From contig JACRPS010000003.1 of the NCBI GenBank assembly GCA_016223085.1, positions 186,001-250,000 on the forward strand: a stretch of 64,000 nucleotides of DNA, written 5' to 3'. Origin of the DNA: Chloroflexota bacterium. Its GTDB lineage: Bacteria > Chloroflexota > Anaerolineae > Aggregatilineales > Phototrophicaceae. The translations under genes were made by a program, and so were the position numbers. The notes under the pieces are model-generated. The model worked only from the letters and a program-made list of their open reading frames with translations. It made no database searches and was not told where the DNA came from. This document shows, in pieces, positions 56,644-64,000 of the stretch (its first letter is position 1; each line of letters starts with the position of its first letter).

Positions 56644-57186
56644 ATGGACAGACGCACCGGGGACGGCGTGAACGAGCACATGCGGGCGCGGCTGCTGGTG
56701 AACCGGCACGGCAAGCTGACGTCCGAGCAGTGGAAAGACATGGTGACGGAGCCACTGGCAGCCCTGGGTTTGCTGCTGCTGCCGGGCATTGTGATTCTGG
56801 GGCCGCGTCTGGGCGCCTTGCTGTGGGGTGGCTTTGCGCTGGTCGCACTGGGCGCGCTGCTGGCGCTGGGTGTGGCGCTGGCGCTGCGGGCGCGGCGTTA
56901 TGCCCGCGCACCCGTGCATTTTGCCGTGCTGCGCGCCGTCAGCAGCCCGCCGTTCTGGGCGTTCTGGCAGCCGCTGGTCTTTGAGACCGAAGCGGGCGAA
57001 CCAAAACACTTCGGCAAACGGTTGGCGCCTTATACACGTCTGCGGCGCGACCGGCAGTATCTGGTTTATTTTCTGCAGGAAGCCAGTACCAATGTCCTGT
57101 TAAGTCTTGCCCCGGCGGACCACCCGGACGCGGCCCTGTGGCAGCCCTCGACACACTTCCAGCGCCGCTTCGAGCAGCGCCGCTAA
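56644..57186 (+). CDS. Hypothetical protein with two membrane helices
   Basis: 180 residues, family not recognised. A short soluble N-terminus (LVNRHGKLTSEQWKDMVTEP) leads to two close membrane helices (LAALGLLLLPGIVILGP and LVALGALLALGVALALRA), then a C-terminal cytoplasmic-looking domain with ARAPVHFAVLRAVSSPPFWAF and LRRDRQYLVYFLQEASTNVL. It may be the last gene transcribed from the nuo operon. The stop overlaps the end of the convergent gene by four bases. Confidence 0.7.
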   Translation: MDRRTGDGVNEHMRARLLVNRHGKLTSEQWKDMVTEPLAALGLLLLPGIVILGPRLGALLWGGFALVALGALLALGVALALRARRYARAPVHFAVLRAVSSPPFWAFWQPLVFETEAGEPKHFGKRLAPYTRLRRDRQYLVYFLQEASTNVLLSLAPADHPDAALWQPSTHFQRRFEQRR

Positions 57187-57488
57187 ACCTGGGCCGATGG
57201 TTTGCCCGTCATCAGGAACTTGGCCTCGTCGGTCGTCAGGGCACGGAACGGCTGGCTGTCTTCTTCCATCTTCTCCAGCGCCGCTTCCAGCACCCGGTTA
57301 ATCCGGCCAATCAGATCGCGGTGATCGTCCAGCGCCAGGCCATTGAGCGCCGCATGAGCCAGTTCGCGCTCCAGTCCAGCTTCGATGAGCAACCCGACCG
57401 TCTTTTCAGGCAGGTACAACAGCCCATTCCGGAAATACGGCGCGTACTCCATGCTGCTCGACGGCATAAGTCCAACCCTCCCTGGCAC
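57183..57488 (-). CDS. Hypothetical small soluble protein
   Basis: 101 residues (94 if it starts at the ATG at 57467). Not recognised. The body is predicted helical: KTVGLLIEAGLERELAHAAL, LIGRINRVLEAALEKMEEDS, ending in LTTDEAKFLMTGKPSAQV. GC content and codon use match neighbouring genes, which supports it as a real gene. Confidence 0.6.
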   Translation of the reverse strand: MPGRVGLMPSSSMEYAPYFRNGLLYLPEKTVGLLIEAGLERELAHAALNGLALDDHRDLIGRINRVLEAALEKMEEDSQPFRALTTDEAKFLMTGKPSAQV

Positions 57489-57895
57489 ACAACAATCTAA
57501 CTGGATGTCAACCTGGTTGTAACAATGATTATACAGGTATTTCCCCGATTCAACATCCCTGACTACCTTTAAGTTCTTGTGAATTTCATATAGAAACGGG
57601 CTTATACTTTTACGAACACCGTTTATCGTCCGGATTTGAATAGCAGCGATAAACGGTATAAATCCCCGTTTGTTCCCCTGTGACTAGCAGGTAACGCACC
57701 GATGAGCCTGCTTCTATTTCACTTTGCAATTTAGAGTTACAACAGTAACACCTTACTTGCTCACTAGGATTAACAGAATTCTCTCTATTTCTTTCATTGT
57801 TTCCCATTGATTTTCGTCTAAAATAGTTTATAGTAGTGACGCTCGTATTTCAGAGCGCAATCTTTGCTCTTACTTGCAACTTATAGGGCGAGAGG
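57489..57895. other. AT-rich spacer with one doubtful small gene
   Basis: About 400 bases clearly AT-richer than the window average. They contain the doubtful 65-codon frame listed separately and, at the right end, the upstream region of the FHA gene. No RNA gene is recognised. Confidence 0.5.
57610..57807 (-). CDS. Possible 65-residue Cys-rich protein
   Basis: The product has a VRCYCCNSKL pair and a later VYRCYSNPDDKRCS pair, which could form a small zinc knuckle. It begins with an Asn/Glu-rich stretch. No ribosome-binding site is visible before the ATG and the base composition is unusual, so it may be a chance frame. Confidence 0.35.
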   Translation of the reverse strand: MGNNERNRENSVNPSEQVRCYCCNSKLQSEIEAGSSVRYLLVTGEQTGIYTVYRCYSNPDDKRCS

Positions 57896-57904
57896 ATGGC
57901 GACG

Positions 57905-58276
57905 ATGACAGCAGACCGGGCGGGCATTCCGGCGAAAGGGGTTCTTAGAATCGAGATAGATAACAGGAAACATAACACGTTGGAGGTTGACATTTCCACC
58001 CCGGAAGGGTATATTATTGGTCGTTCAGATAGTAAAAGCAGTTATATACCCGATATTGACCTCGCTGCTTTTCATGCGCTGGAGAAAGGCGTTTCCCGCC
58101 GGCACGCCGCTCTGGTACGCTATCAGGGACAACTCCATTTACTCGATTTAAGTTCGGTAAATGGTACCTTTCTAAACGGCGAGCGACTCGCTTCGGAAGT
58201 TCCCTATCCCCTGTCCCCAGGCGATGCCATCCTTTTGGGAAATTTAAATCTGCTTATTATCTATCCCGAACGTTAG
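57905..58276 (+). CDS. FHA-domain protein
   Basis: 123 residues, essentially one forkhead-associated domain, which binds phosphothreonine peptides. The family pattern is complete: YIIGRSDSKSSYIPDIDL, then GVSRRHAALVRYQGQLHLLD and SSVNGTFLNGERL. No kinase or other domain is attached and no Ser/Thr kinase gene is nearby, so its partner is elsewhere. ATG 57905 is favoured over 57896 because AGAGG lies 9 bases before it. Flanking DNA is AT-rich. Confidence 0.9.
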   Translation: MTADRAGIPAKGVLRIEIDNRKHNTLEVDISTPEGYIIGRSDSKSSYIPDIDLAAFHALEKGVSRRHAALVRYQGQLHLLDLSSVNGTFLNGERLASEVPYPLSPGDAILLGNLNLLIIYPER

Positions 58277-58294
58277 TCTTACAGGTTGTCAATT

Positions 58295-58795
58295 ATGTAT
58301 ACCCTCAACGGTATATCGAATGGTACAAAAACACACCGTATGAACAGTAACAACACCCCACTCCGCTTCAACGGCTCGCTGTGGTGCAATCTCGATATTG
58401 CGCTGCGGAACATTGATCAGATTTACAGCCAGAGCATCGAACCGCTTGGCTTAACGGTTATCGAGTGGTACATCCTGCGCGCCCTGTACGAACAGGACGG
58501 GCAGCACGCCTCGGAACTGGCGCGGGCAGTCGGTCGTGCGGCGACCTCCTTCACGCCCATACTCGATAAGTTGCAGCACAAGGACCTGATTCAGCGCCGC
58601 CCGGACCCGGCTGACCGCCGCGCCGTCCGCATTTACCTGACGGACAAGGCGCAGGAATACCGCCAACGGGTGCTGGAAACCGCTGACCAGATCGAGAAAA
58701 CCTTCCAGGGTATGATCGAAAATGGAGACTTCGCTACGTTTAAGAACGTGCTGGCGAAGCTCCAGGAACTGTCGCCAGAGCCGCAGGAAGGCTAA
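58295..58795 (+). CDS. MarR-family transcriptional regulator
   Basis: 166 residues. The winged-helix core runs from IYSQSIEPLGLTVIEWYILRAL through QHASELARAVGRAATSFTPILDKL (recognition helix) to the wing RRPDPADRRAVRIYLTDKA, followed by a dimerisation helix. MarR proteins repress genes for export or detoxification and respond to small aromatic ligands. The N-terminal 25 residues are polar and may be excess; ATG 58340 is an alternative start. It follows the FHA gene and is closed by a terminator. No palindromic operator was identified with confidence. Confidence 0.9.
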   Translation: MYTLNGISNGTKTHRMNSNNTPLRFNGSLWCNLDIALRNIDQIYSQSIEPLGLTVIEWYILRALYEQDGQHASELARAVGRAATSFTPILDKLQHKDLIQRRPDPADRRAVRIYLTDKAQEYRQRVLETADQIEKTFQGMIENGDFATFKNVLAKLQELSPEPQEG

Positions 58796-58903
58796 CTGGC
58801 AGCCCTGTCATTGCCACGAGCGCATCCGGCGCAGGGCACTCTGTACCTGCCGTCGAAATCGGTTTGTGTATGGGCAGCGTTCCTTCCGCTGGCTCTTTTT
58901 ACC

Positions 58904-58938
58904 GGGACGTGGCTGTGCCACGTCCCGCTTTTTATTTT
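58904..58938 (+). terminator. Rho-independent terminator of the FHA-marR unit
   Basis: A perfect 10-bp stem (GGGACGTGGC/GCCACGTCCC, 3-base loop) is followed by GCTTTTTATTTT. It lies between convergent genes and could serve both, as A residues also precede it. Confidence 0.88.
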
Positions 58939-58948
58939 CCACCACTGG

Positions 58949-59527
58949 TCATGAAATTGGCTGAACATCAGGATGTCGCTGCGCCAGCGCCGCCAGCGCC
59001 TGGCTGAAGGCTCGCAGTGTCGGCGGGTTAAACAGCACAAAGCGCACCAGTTTCACCGGCGTGGGCGCTGACAGCGCCTCATGGACCGCTTCGAGGGCAA
59101 CCGGCGCCGCCAGTTCAACCGGATAGCCATACGCGCCGGTGCTGATGGACGGAAACGCCACCGACTGCAACCCGTGTTCGGCAGCCACCTCCAGGCTGCG
59201 CCGGTAGGCGCTCGCCAGCAGCCACGCGACCGACTCATCACCGGCGCGGTAGATCGGTCCGACTGCGTGAATCACGTAGCGCGCTTTCAGGCGGTAGCCG
59301 CGCGTCAGTTTGGCGTCGCCCGTCTGGCAGCCGCCCAGCGTGCGGGTTTCTTCCAGCAGCTGCGGCCCGGCAGCGCGGTGAATCGCGCCGTCCACGCCGC
59401 CCCCGCCCAGCAGCGATGAATTGGCCGCGTTGACAATCGCATCCGTATCCTGCTGTGTGATGTCCCCCATCAGCAGTTCCAGCGCCGTCTGGCTTACCAT
59501 CGCCCGCGTGAATTCCGGTTTATCCAT
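58949..59527 (-). CDS. Macro-domain protein, probable O-acetyl-ADP-ribose deacetylase
   Basis: 192 residues, a single macro domain that binds ADP-ribose. Signatures: LELLMGDITQQDTDAIVNAAN, the SSLLGGGGVDGAIHRAAGPQL loop around the ribose, GYRLKARYVIHAVGP, and SVAFPSISTGAYGYPVELAA around the phosphates. Members of the MacroD group remove ADP-ribose or hydrolyse O-acetyl-ADP-ribose. ATG 59527 has GGAGG upstream; a much longer open frame further upstream is antisense to the YbaK gene and not credible. Confidence 0.93.
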   Translation of the reverse strand: MDKPEFTRAMVSQTALELLMGDITQQDTDAIVNAANSSLLGGGGVDGAIHRAAGPQLLEETRTLGGCQTGDAKLTRGYRLKARYVIHAVGPIYRAGDESVAWLLASAYRRSLEVAAEHGLQSVAFPSISTGAYGYPVELAAPVALEAVHEALSAPTPVKLVRFVLFNPPTLRAFSQALAALAQRHPDVQPIS

Positions 59528-59674
59528 TGTGCCTGTTACCTCCCCTTGCTGCCCGTATTTTACCGCCGTTTCCCAACGCAGCGGTACTACCCAGGCCGGT
59601 TCAATTTGATTACAATGCACAACAGTCATCACAGCGTGAATGATTAATTCTGGCAGGCATACGGAGGGGACAGC

Positions 59675-60169
59675 GTGGACAGTCTGACACCGGCGCACGT
59701 CCAGGCGGCGTTGGACGCCTGGAATCTGGGCATTCAAATTCGCTTCTTTGATACAACCACCGCCACCTCGCAGCAGGCAGCGGATAACATCGGTTGCGCG
59801 CTGGGGCAGATTGTAAAAAGCCTGGCCTTCCTCATTGACGAGCAGCCGATCATCGTGCTCACCAGCGGCGACCAGCGCGTTGATGATAAAAAGCTGGCGG
59901 CGATGTACAACGTTGGGCGCAAAAAGGTGAAAGCCGCCACTGCCGAGCAGTGTGTGGCGATCTACGGCTACCCGCCCGGCAGCGTGCCGCCGCTGGCGCA
60001 TCGCACCTCCGGACTGCCAGTTTACATTGACTCTTCGCTGGGGCGCTTCGACCAGCTTTATGCCGCCGGCGGGGCGCACAATGCCATTTTCCCGATCACC
60101 TTCGCCCAGCTGCAGCAGATCACCGGCGGGCAAATCGCGGACGTGGTGAAAAGCAACGAGGCTGAATAA
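59675..60169 (+). CDS. YbaK/ProX-type aminoacyl-tRNA deacylase
   Basis: 164 residues forming the YbaK/INS editing domain that removes wrongly attached amino acids from tRNA. Key region: GCALGQIVKSLAFLIDEQPI with the catalytic Lys, then VLTSGDQRVDDKKLAAMYN and GYPPGSVPPLAHRTSGLPVYID with the conserved GxxPP. The exact misacylated substrate (Cys-tRNA-Pro, Ala-tRNA-Pro or other) cannot be told. The start is a GTG with GGAGGGGA upstream. Confidence 0.92.
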   Translation: MDSLTPAHVQAALDAWNLGIQIRFFDTTTATSQQAADNIGCALGQIVKSLAFLIDEQPIIVLTSGDQRVDDKKLAAMYNVGRKKVKAATAEQCVAIYGYPPGSVPPLAHRTSGLPVYIDSSLGRFDQLYAAGGAHNAIFPITFAQLQQITGGQIADVVKSNEAE

Positions 60170-60178
60170 AAGCCCGGC

Positions 60179-62407
60179 TCATGGGGCCAGCGGGCGCAGC
60201 GTAAAATACGTATAGGCGGCGGCCAGCAGCCGCGTATCATCCGACAGCCCCAGTGCCTGCGCCGAATTGGCGCCGTTATGGCGCAGCGTCAGCAGCCTGT
60301 CTGGCAGCGCGCCCGCCGGGATAACCACGCGGTAGTCACGCCAGTTGTTCACCGATAGCGCCAGCCGCTGCCCGAAGCCACCCGCGCCGGACAGCGTCAC
60401 GACCCGCCTCCGGCCAAATCCCAGCGCGGAAAAAGTAAGTTCATAGGCCAGGTCCGGGTCGAGCGTCAGCCGCAGTGTGGCCGTCTCGCCGGCCCAGCGT
60501 CCTGCCGGCCCGCCGATCACTTCTGGGCCATACCAGCCGCTGCCGACGTGCGCCCAGTCCGCCGGCGCGCCCATTGCAACGTGGCTGGTCGGCAGTGTCG
60601 CGCCACAGCCCAGCGCCTCCGCCCGCCACCACAGTAAATCCGCTTCGGTTGTGCTTTCAGCGGGGCACAGGCCGGAGCGCTCGTTCAGCCAGCCGATCCA
60701 CTCGGTTTGCTGCTCCGGCGTCATCCAGTCCCGGTAGGCGATGACATAACCGACCGGCCAGTCCCGCAGGTAGGTATCGAACTCGGCAGCGGCCTGTGTC
60801 TGTTCGTCCGGCGACAGCACACGCGTCCCGGCCAGCCATGAAAACAGCGGCGAATCCATATAATAGGCCAGCGTGCTGTACGGAATCCGCGACAGCCAGC
60901 CGTTGACCATCCGGTGATGGTGCACCGCGCCGTAATACATGGAGAAGTAGCCCCGGCCTATGCCCGTCCAGCCGTAATGCGTCCCAACCGGCACGTCCAT
61001 GACGATAAAATCGCCGGGTTCGCGGGCAATCTGATGGTGAATGGCGTAGTCCGGCACGTTCCGCACCGGGAAGGGCTGGAATGCACCCACGTCCGCCAGT
61101 AGGGCGACGGTCACGCCGGCAAGGGCGGCTGTCGTCAGCAGACGGCGGCGCGCTAATGCCCACGCCACAACCGGCTGCCACACCTTGACCAGAAACGTCA
61201 CCAGCAGAAAGGCCGCTGCGCCGGTAAACCGCGCCGGAATGCGGTGCTGCCCGCGCAGCAGATCGTGCAGCCACGCATACGGCAGTGGCAGCGTGGCGCC
61301 GCCGAAGGTAACATCAGGCCCCAGCGCCAGTACCAGTGGAATCAACCCCAGCGCCAGCCAGAACCACGCTCCGGGACGCAAAATGGTGCCAGGCGTAGCA
61401 TCATCGGTAGGGGCGAACCGGCGGTTCGCCCCTACACGGGCGGTGCTTCCACGAAAGCGCCACAGCAATCCAACGGCGATTCCACCCCAGATCAGCCAGG
61501 CCAGTACGTGCCCCAGCGTTTTGGTTTCCACCGGCTCCGCCAGGCCAACCAGCGCCGTCAGTGGTAGCGAATAGGCGTGCAGGGTGATGAGTCCCGCCGG
61601 AGGGTATTCATTCGGGTCGAGGTTGATCTGGCGCAGGGCGTTCACTGGATAAACCCAGGCTAGCGCCGCCATGATCGCCACCGCCAGCAGCCCCCACCCC
61701 AGCAGCGGCAGCCAGCCGCGCCGTTGTCTCCACAGCGTCCACAGCACGTAACCCCACGCCGCAACTGGCAGCCACACCCAGAACTGAAGATCGGTCAGCC
61801 ACACCCCCCACAGCGCCAGCCCTAATTCAACCGCCGTTGCCGGTCGTGGCAGGCGGCGTGGGAACGCCAGTTCGTCCCACAGCAGCAGCACCAGCGGAAA
61901 CCACCACAGCGGCGTAAGATTCAGTTGAATATACGAAGCGTGGGTCATCATATAGGGCGAAAAGGCATAGGCCAGCCCACCCAGCAGCGCCAGCCCCCCG
62001 GCTGCCGGACGCGGCTCAAGCTGGCGGCGCAGCCAGATAAACATCACCATGCCGCTAATGACGTAACCCAGCAGCACGATCAGGTTGCCGGCCCCCAGCC
62101 GGCCTAGCAGCGGCGCGGCCAGCGCATACACCGGATACCAGATCGGCGCGAGTGTGTGCACGCTGAGGTTCGACAGGTGCGGATACAGCACGTAGTCCGT
62201 CCACAGCGGTGACTGCCCCTGCGCCAGCGCGTGGCCGATCCACCAGTAGCCCCACAGGAACTGGTAATAATCACTGTCCTTGCCGCCGGGAACAGCCGTG
62301 TTGAACTGAAGGAGCAAATTCCACAGCGTTACGATAGCAACCGCCGTGTACAGCGCCAGCGCGATCACCGCCGAACGGCCCAGCCCGGTGTTCCGCAACA
62401 ATTTCAT
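60179..62407 (-). CDS. Large multi-pass membrane protein, GT-C glycosyltransferase-like
   Basis: 742 residues with about ten membrane helices and a C-terminal soluble domain of about 180 residues. The N-terminal PGGKDSDYYQFLWGYWWIG places Asp residues in the first outer loop, as in GT-C transferases that use polyprenyl-linked sugars; GTHYGWTGIGRGYFSMYYG and RVLSPDEQTQAAAEFDTYL are in the later half. The C-terminal ELTFSALGFGRRRVVTLSG segment resembles a carbohydrate-binding beta sandwich. Residues 325-334 (VGANRRFAPT) are a palindromic element read in frame between two helices. Function beyond probable envelope glycosylation is unknown. Confidence 0.82.
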   Translation of the reverse strand: MKLLRNTGLGRSAVIALALYTAVAIVTLWNLLLQFNTAVPGGKDSDYYQFLWGYWWIGHALAQGQSPLWTDYVLYPHLSNLSVHTLAPIWYPVYALAAPLLGRLGAGNLIVLLGYVISGMVMFIWLRRQLEPRPAAGGLALLGGLAYAFSPYMMTHASYIQLNLTPLWWFPLVLLLWDELAFPRRLPRPATAVELGLALWGVWLTDLQFWVWLPVAAWGYVLWTLWRQRRGWLPLLGWGLLAVAIMAALAWVYPVNALRQINLDPNEYPPAGLITLHAYSLPLTALVGLAEPVETKTLGHVLAWLIWGGIAVGLLWRFRGSTARVGANRRFAPTDDATPGTILRPGAWFWLALGLIPLVLALGPDVTFGGATLPLPYAWLHDLLRGQHRIPARFTGAAAFLLVTFLVKVWQPVVAWALARRRLLTTAALAGVTVALLADVGAFQPFPVRNVPDYAIHHQIAREPGDFIVMDVPVGTHYGWTGIGRGYFSMYYGAVHHHRMVNGWLSRIPYSTLAYYMDSPLFSWLAGTRVLSPDEQTQAAAEFDTYLRDWPVGYVIAYRDWMTPEQQTEWIGWLNERSGLCPAESTTEADLLWWRAEALGCGATLPTSHVAMGAPADWAHVGSGWYGPEVIGGPAGRWAGETATLRLTLDPDLAYELTFSALGFGRRRVVTLSGAGGFGQRLALSVNNWRDYRVVIPAGALPDRLLTLRHNGANSAQALGLSDDTRLLAAAYTYFTLRPLAP
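61407..61435. repeat. Palindromic element inserted in frame in the membrane protein gene (copy 24)
   Basis: A 29-base element with ends GTAGGGGC/GCCCCTAC and core GAACCGGCGGTTC, translated on the minus strand as VGANRRFAPT in a hydrophilic loop between membrane helices. Confidence 0.93.
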
Positions 62408-62566
62408 GGTCGTTCAGGCCTCACCGGTTCTACAGAACAGCGTGGCCTGTATGAGCCACCCTTTCAGAATGCCTTTCGTAATGCCATTTGTCAAGATCGA
62501 GCGGGCACAACGATTACTGAAACAGGGGCGGTCTTCAGCCGTCTTCAGGCAGCGGAGCGTGCGAAA

Positions 62567-62594
62567 TCAAAAGCGCCTCCGGTGGGGAGGCGCT
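62567..62594 (-). terminator. Rho-independent terminator of the PPPTT-repeat gene
   Basis: On the minus strand AGCGCCTCC/GGAGGCGCT (9-bp perfect stem, 5-base loop) is followed by TTTTGATTT. Confidence 0.88.
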
Positions 62595-62619
62595 TCGCTG
62601 GCTGGCAATAGTTGGCCGA

Positions 62620-63558
62620 TCAGTTCGCCAGGTGATAGAAATCGGTCTTCGGGCAGTCGGACCAGACCACGATGTACGGCTTGGCTTCGTTGGCGTAGGT
62701 TGTGTTGACCTGGAACTCGCCGGTGGTCAGCCGCCAGAGCTGTACGCCGTTGGCCTCGGCCAGCAGCAGATTGGCGTCCGCTGGCACGCCTGCCGCTGCA
62801 ATCGCTTCAAACGCCACGTTGATGGCCGGCGGGTCAATCCCGCGTGAGCTGGCTGGGTCAATCACCCGCACCTGGATGCCGCTGGCTTCGCAGTAGATGG
62901 CGACCGGCGCGGAGCGATCCTTGGTCATGTTGTTCACCCGGTTGTCACCCGGCTCAAACTGGGCTTCTGGCGCGGCCTGCGTCGCGACCACCACAATCGG
63001 AACTCCCGGCGGCGTCGTCGGCGGTGGCGTGGTGGGTGGCGGCGTCGTCGGCGGTGGTGTCGTCGGCGGTGGCGTCGTCGGTGGCGGAGTGGTCGGCGGT
63101 GGCGTGGTTGGCGGCGGTGTCGTCGGTGGCGGCGTTCCACCCCAGGTCGGCAAACCGGCGCAGTTCCCCGTCGTTGTATAGGCGATCTGTTCGGCAAAAC
63201 CGTTGCCGGCAATGCTCTTCCACGTGTACGTCAGCGGGTTGTAATCGGGCGTACCAGAATTGTAATTGGCATTACCCACCCCATTGTTTGGATAGGAACC
63301 TAACCCAAGCTGGTTGGCAAAGAAGTGAATAACGGTGCCATCCCCATCCGTAACAGTAATTTCATACCGTTCCTGGCCGCTGTTGGTATTATCACGGTCC
63401 AGCACGAAATCAAAATCCGTCCAACTGAAACCGGTGCAATCGAGTGTGATGGTCATGTTGCTGATCGTCATCGCCCGGACAGCCTGCGGCATGGCGAGCA
63501 TGGTTACGCACGCGGTGGCCATAACCATGACCAGAAATGCAATGAATCGTTTCGACAT
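62620..63558 (-). CDS. Secreted protein with a PPPTT-repeat linker
   Basis: 312 residues. A signal peptide (FIAFLVMVMATACVTMLAMPQAVRA) leads to a beta-rich domain of about 115 residues (ISNMTITLDCTGFSWTDFDF), which may be anchored or a binding module. A linker of eight PPPTT units follows (about residues 142-184), then a second domain of about 125 residues with PVAIYCEASGIQVRVIDPAS and LLLAEANGVQLWRLTTGEFQ. Two cysteines remain in each half. The Pro/Thr linker is typical of extracellular modular proteins. Function unknown. AGGGAG precedes the ATG and a terminator closes the gene. Confidence 0.85.
   Translation of the reverse strand: MSKRFIAFLVMVMATACVTMLAMPQAVRAMTISNMTITLDCTGFSWTDFDFVLDRDNTNSGQERYEITVTDGDGTVIHFFANQLGLGSYPNNGVGNANYNSGTPDYNPLTYTWKSIAGNGFAEQIAYTTTGNCAGLPTWGGTPPPTTPPPTTPPPTTPPPTTPPPTTPPPTTPPPTTPPPTTPPGVPIVVVATQAAPEAQFEPGDNRVNNMTKDRSAPVAIYCEASGIQVRVIDPASSRGIDPPAINVAFEAIAAAGVPADANLLLAEANGVQLWRLTTGEFQVNTTYANEAKPYIVVWSDCPKTDFYHLAN
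63008..63135 (-). repeat. Tandem 15-base repeat encoding PPPTT units
   Basis: About eight imperfect copies of a 15-base unit (plus-strand GGTGGCGTCGTCGGC-like) differ mainly at synonymous positions, implying selection to keep the peptide repeat while the DNA drifts. Confidence 0.85.
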
Positions 63559-63827
63559 GTGCGCTCCCTACCCTCTTTCCTAAATCTGCTTAGCGTAAGG
63601 ATATGCCAGGGAGTTTACAAGTCCCTAACGACGAGGCTGCTGGAACTAAACAATTCCTAACACGTTCTTCATAAACGGCCTGTGAACAGGTTCTCAGTCT
63701 TTAGGTGAAGTTAGGCAGTGGCTTGAAAAACGTTAGTGTGGTCATTGACGATACAAAAACCAGCCATGCCCGCGCCGGCGGCATGGCTGTTATCCGACAA
63801 AGGCGTGAACCGGGCAAAAAGTGAAGG
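63559..63827. other. Intergenic region left of the truncated gene
   Basis: No gene is seen in these 269 bases. They hold the upstream region of the PPPTT-repeat gene and, at 63755-63788, the terminator of the gene entering from the right edge. Confidence 0.6.
63755..63788 (-). terminator. Rho-independent terminator of the right-edge gene
   Basis: On the minus strand AGCCATGCC/GGCATGGCT (9-bp perfect stem, 9-base loop) is followed by GGTTTTTGT. Confidence 0.8.
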
Positions 63828-64000
63828 TTACAGCCCAGCCGCCTCTTTCACCCCTTCCGCCAGCAGGCGCAGCACCTGCAACAGCCGCGCCCGCCACTCG
63901 ATGCCCGGCTGTATCGGCAGCATCACCGCCGTCCGGCTGACGCGCACGTCCTCGCCCAGGTCGCGCTGGAGCCGTTCGCGGTTGACTTCCGCCAGGTAGG
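63828..64000 (-). CDS. C-terminal fragment of an unidentified protein, truncated by the window edge
   Basis: An open frame of 56 codons runs from the right edge to a TAA at 63828-63830, with the C-terminus helical and charged (YLAEVNRERLQRDLGEDVRV, then WRARLLQVLRLLAEGVKEAA). Codon use is like the neighbours and a terminator follows 40 bases on, so it is a real gene end. The family is not recognisable from this piece. Confidence 0.6.
   Translation of the reverse strand, partial: YLAEVNRERLQRDLGEDVRVSRTAVMLPIQPGIEWRARLLQVLRLLAEGVKEAAGL

Noticed and set aside
59528-60133. N-terminal extension of the macro-domain frame
   Set aside because: It is antisense to the YbaK gene, and a good ribosome-binding site supports the start at 59527.

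Overview
This 64 kb window is GC-rich bacterial chromosome with dense genes on both strands and no plasmid, phage or transposase genes. Gene content and style suggest Chloroflexota, probably an Anaerolineae-like lineage. The pointers are a fused glyQS, a fused ATP sulfurylase/APS kinase, a complete 14-subunit complex I operon, GAF-rich sensor kinases, Uma2-family nucleases, secreted SH3-like and PPPTT-repeat proteins, and many short intergenic palindromes of the GTAGGGRC...GYCCCTAC type. This assignment is an inference from content; no marker phylogeny was possible.

Layout. 1-5.2 kb: end of a HAD phosphatase, an Hsp20 gene behind a perfect inverted repeat, an aldo/keto reductase, a Tat-exported beta-lactamase-like protein, a GNAT enzyme, and a leftward Uma2-endonuclease V pair. 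5.5-10.5 kb: a MerR/GyrI regulator with a textbook MerR promoter, and a solitary rpoB with its own consensus promoter and terminator (no rpoC next to it). 10.85-20 kb: a signalling operon of a kinase-less Cache/HAMP/GAF sensor, a large multi-GAF histidine kinase, a threonine-synthase-like PLP enzyme fused to two receiver domains, a lone receiver and a GNAT protein. 20-25.4 kb: ROK kinase, FabH, an ECF sigma factor with a small membrane partner, two haem-binding c-type paralogues, and a frameshifted membrane gene. 25.5-33 kb: glyQS, a Gdx/SugE exporter, dnaG and the primary sigma factor. 33-37.3 kb: Uma2, a small AT-rich orphan, a Nudix-GNAT fusion, sat-cysC, and a GyrI-like gene whose promoter carries the same operator as the MerR gene. 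37.5-56.6 kb: nuoABCDEF-(TPR-like)-GHIJKL-(inverted SH3-like gene)-MN. 56.6-64 kb: small membrane and orphan genes, FHA, MarR, macro-domain, YbaK deacylase, a GT-C type membrane protein, a PPPTT-repeat secreted protein and a truncated gene.

The points that most deserve a second look are: (1) the PLP enzyme-REC-REC fusion in an operon with a histidine kinase; (2) the palindromic element family, with about 24 copies here, inserted in frame into glyQS, dnaG and a membrane protein, supplying the stop codon of three genes and sitting in most nuo intercistronic gaps; (3) a NuoJ carrying an inserted DUF4397-like domain of about 230 residues, plus enlarged NuoH and NuoL; (4) a two-locus MerR/GyrI regulon recognisable from matching operators 31 kb apart.
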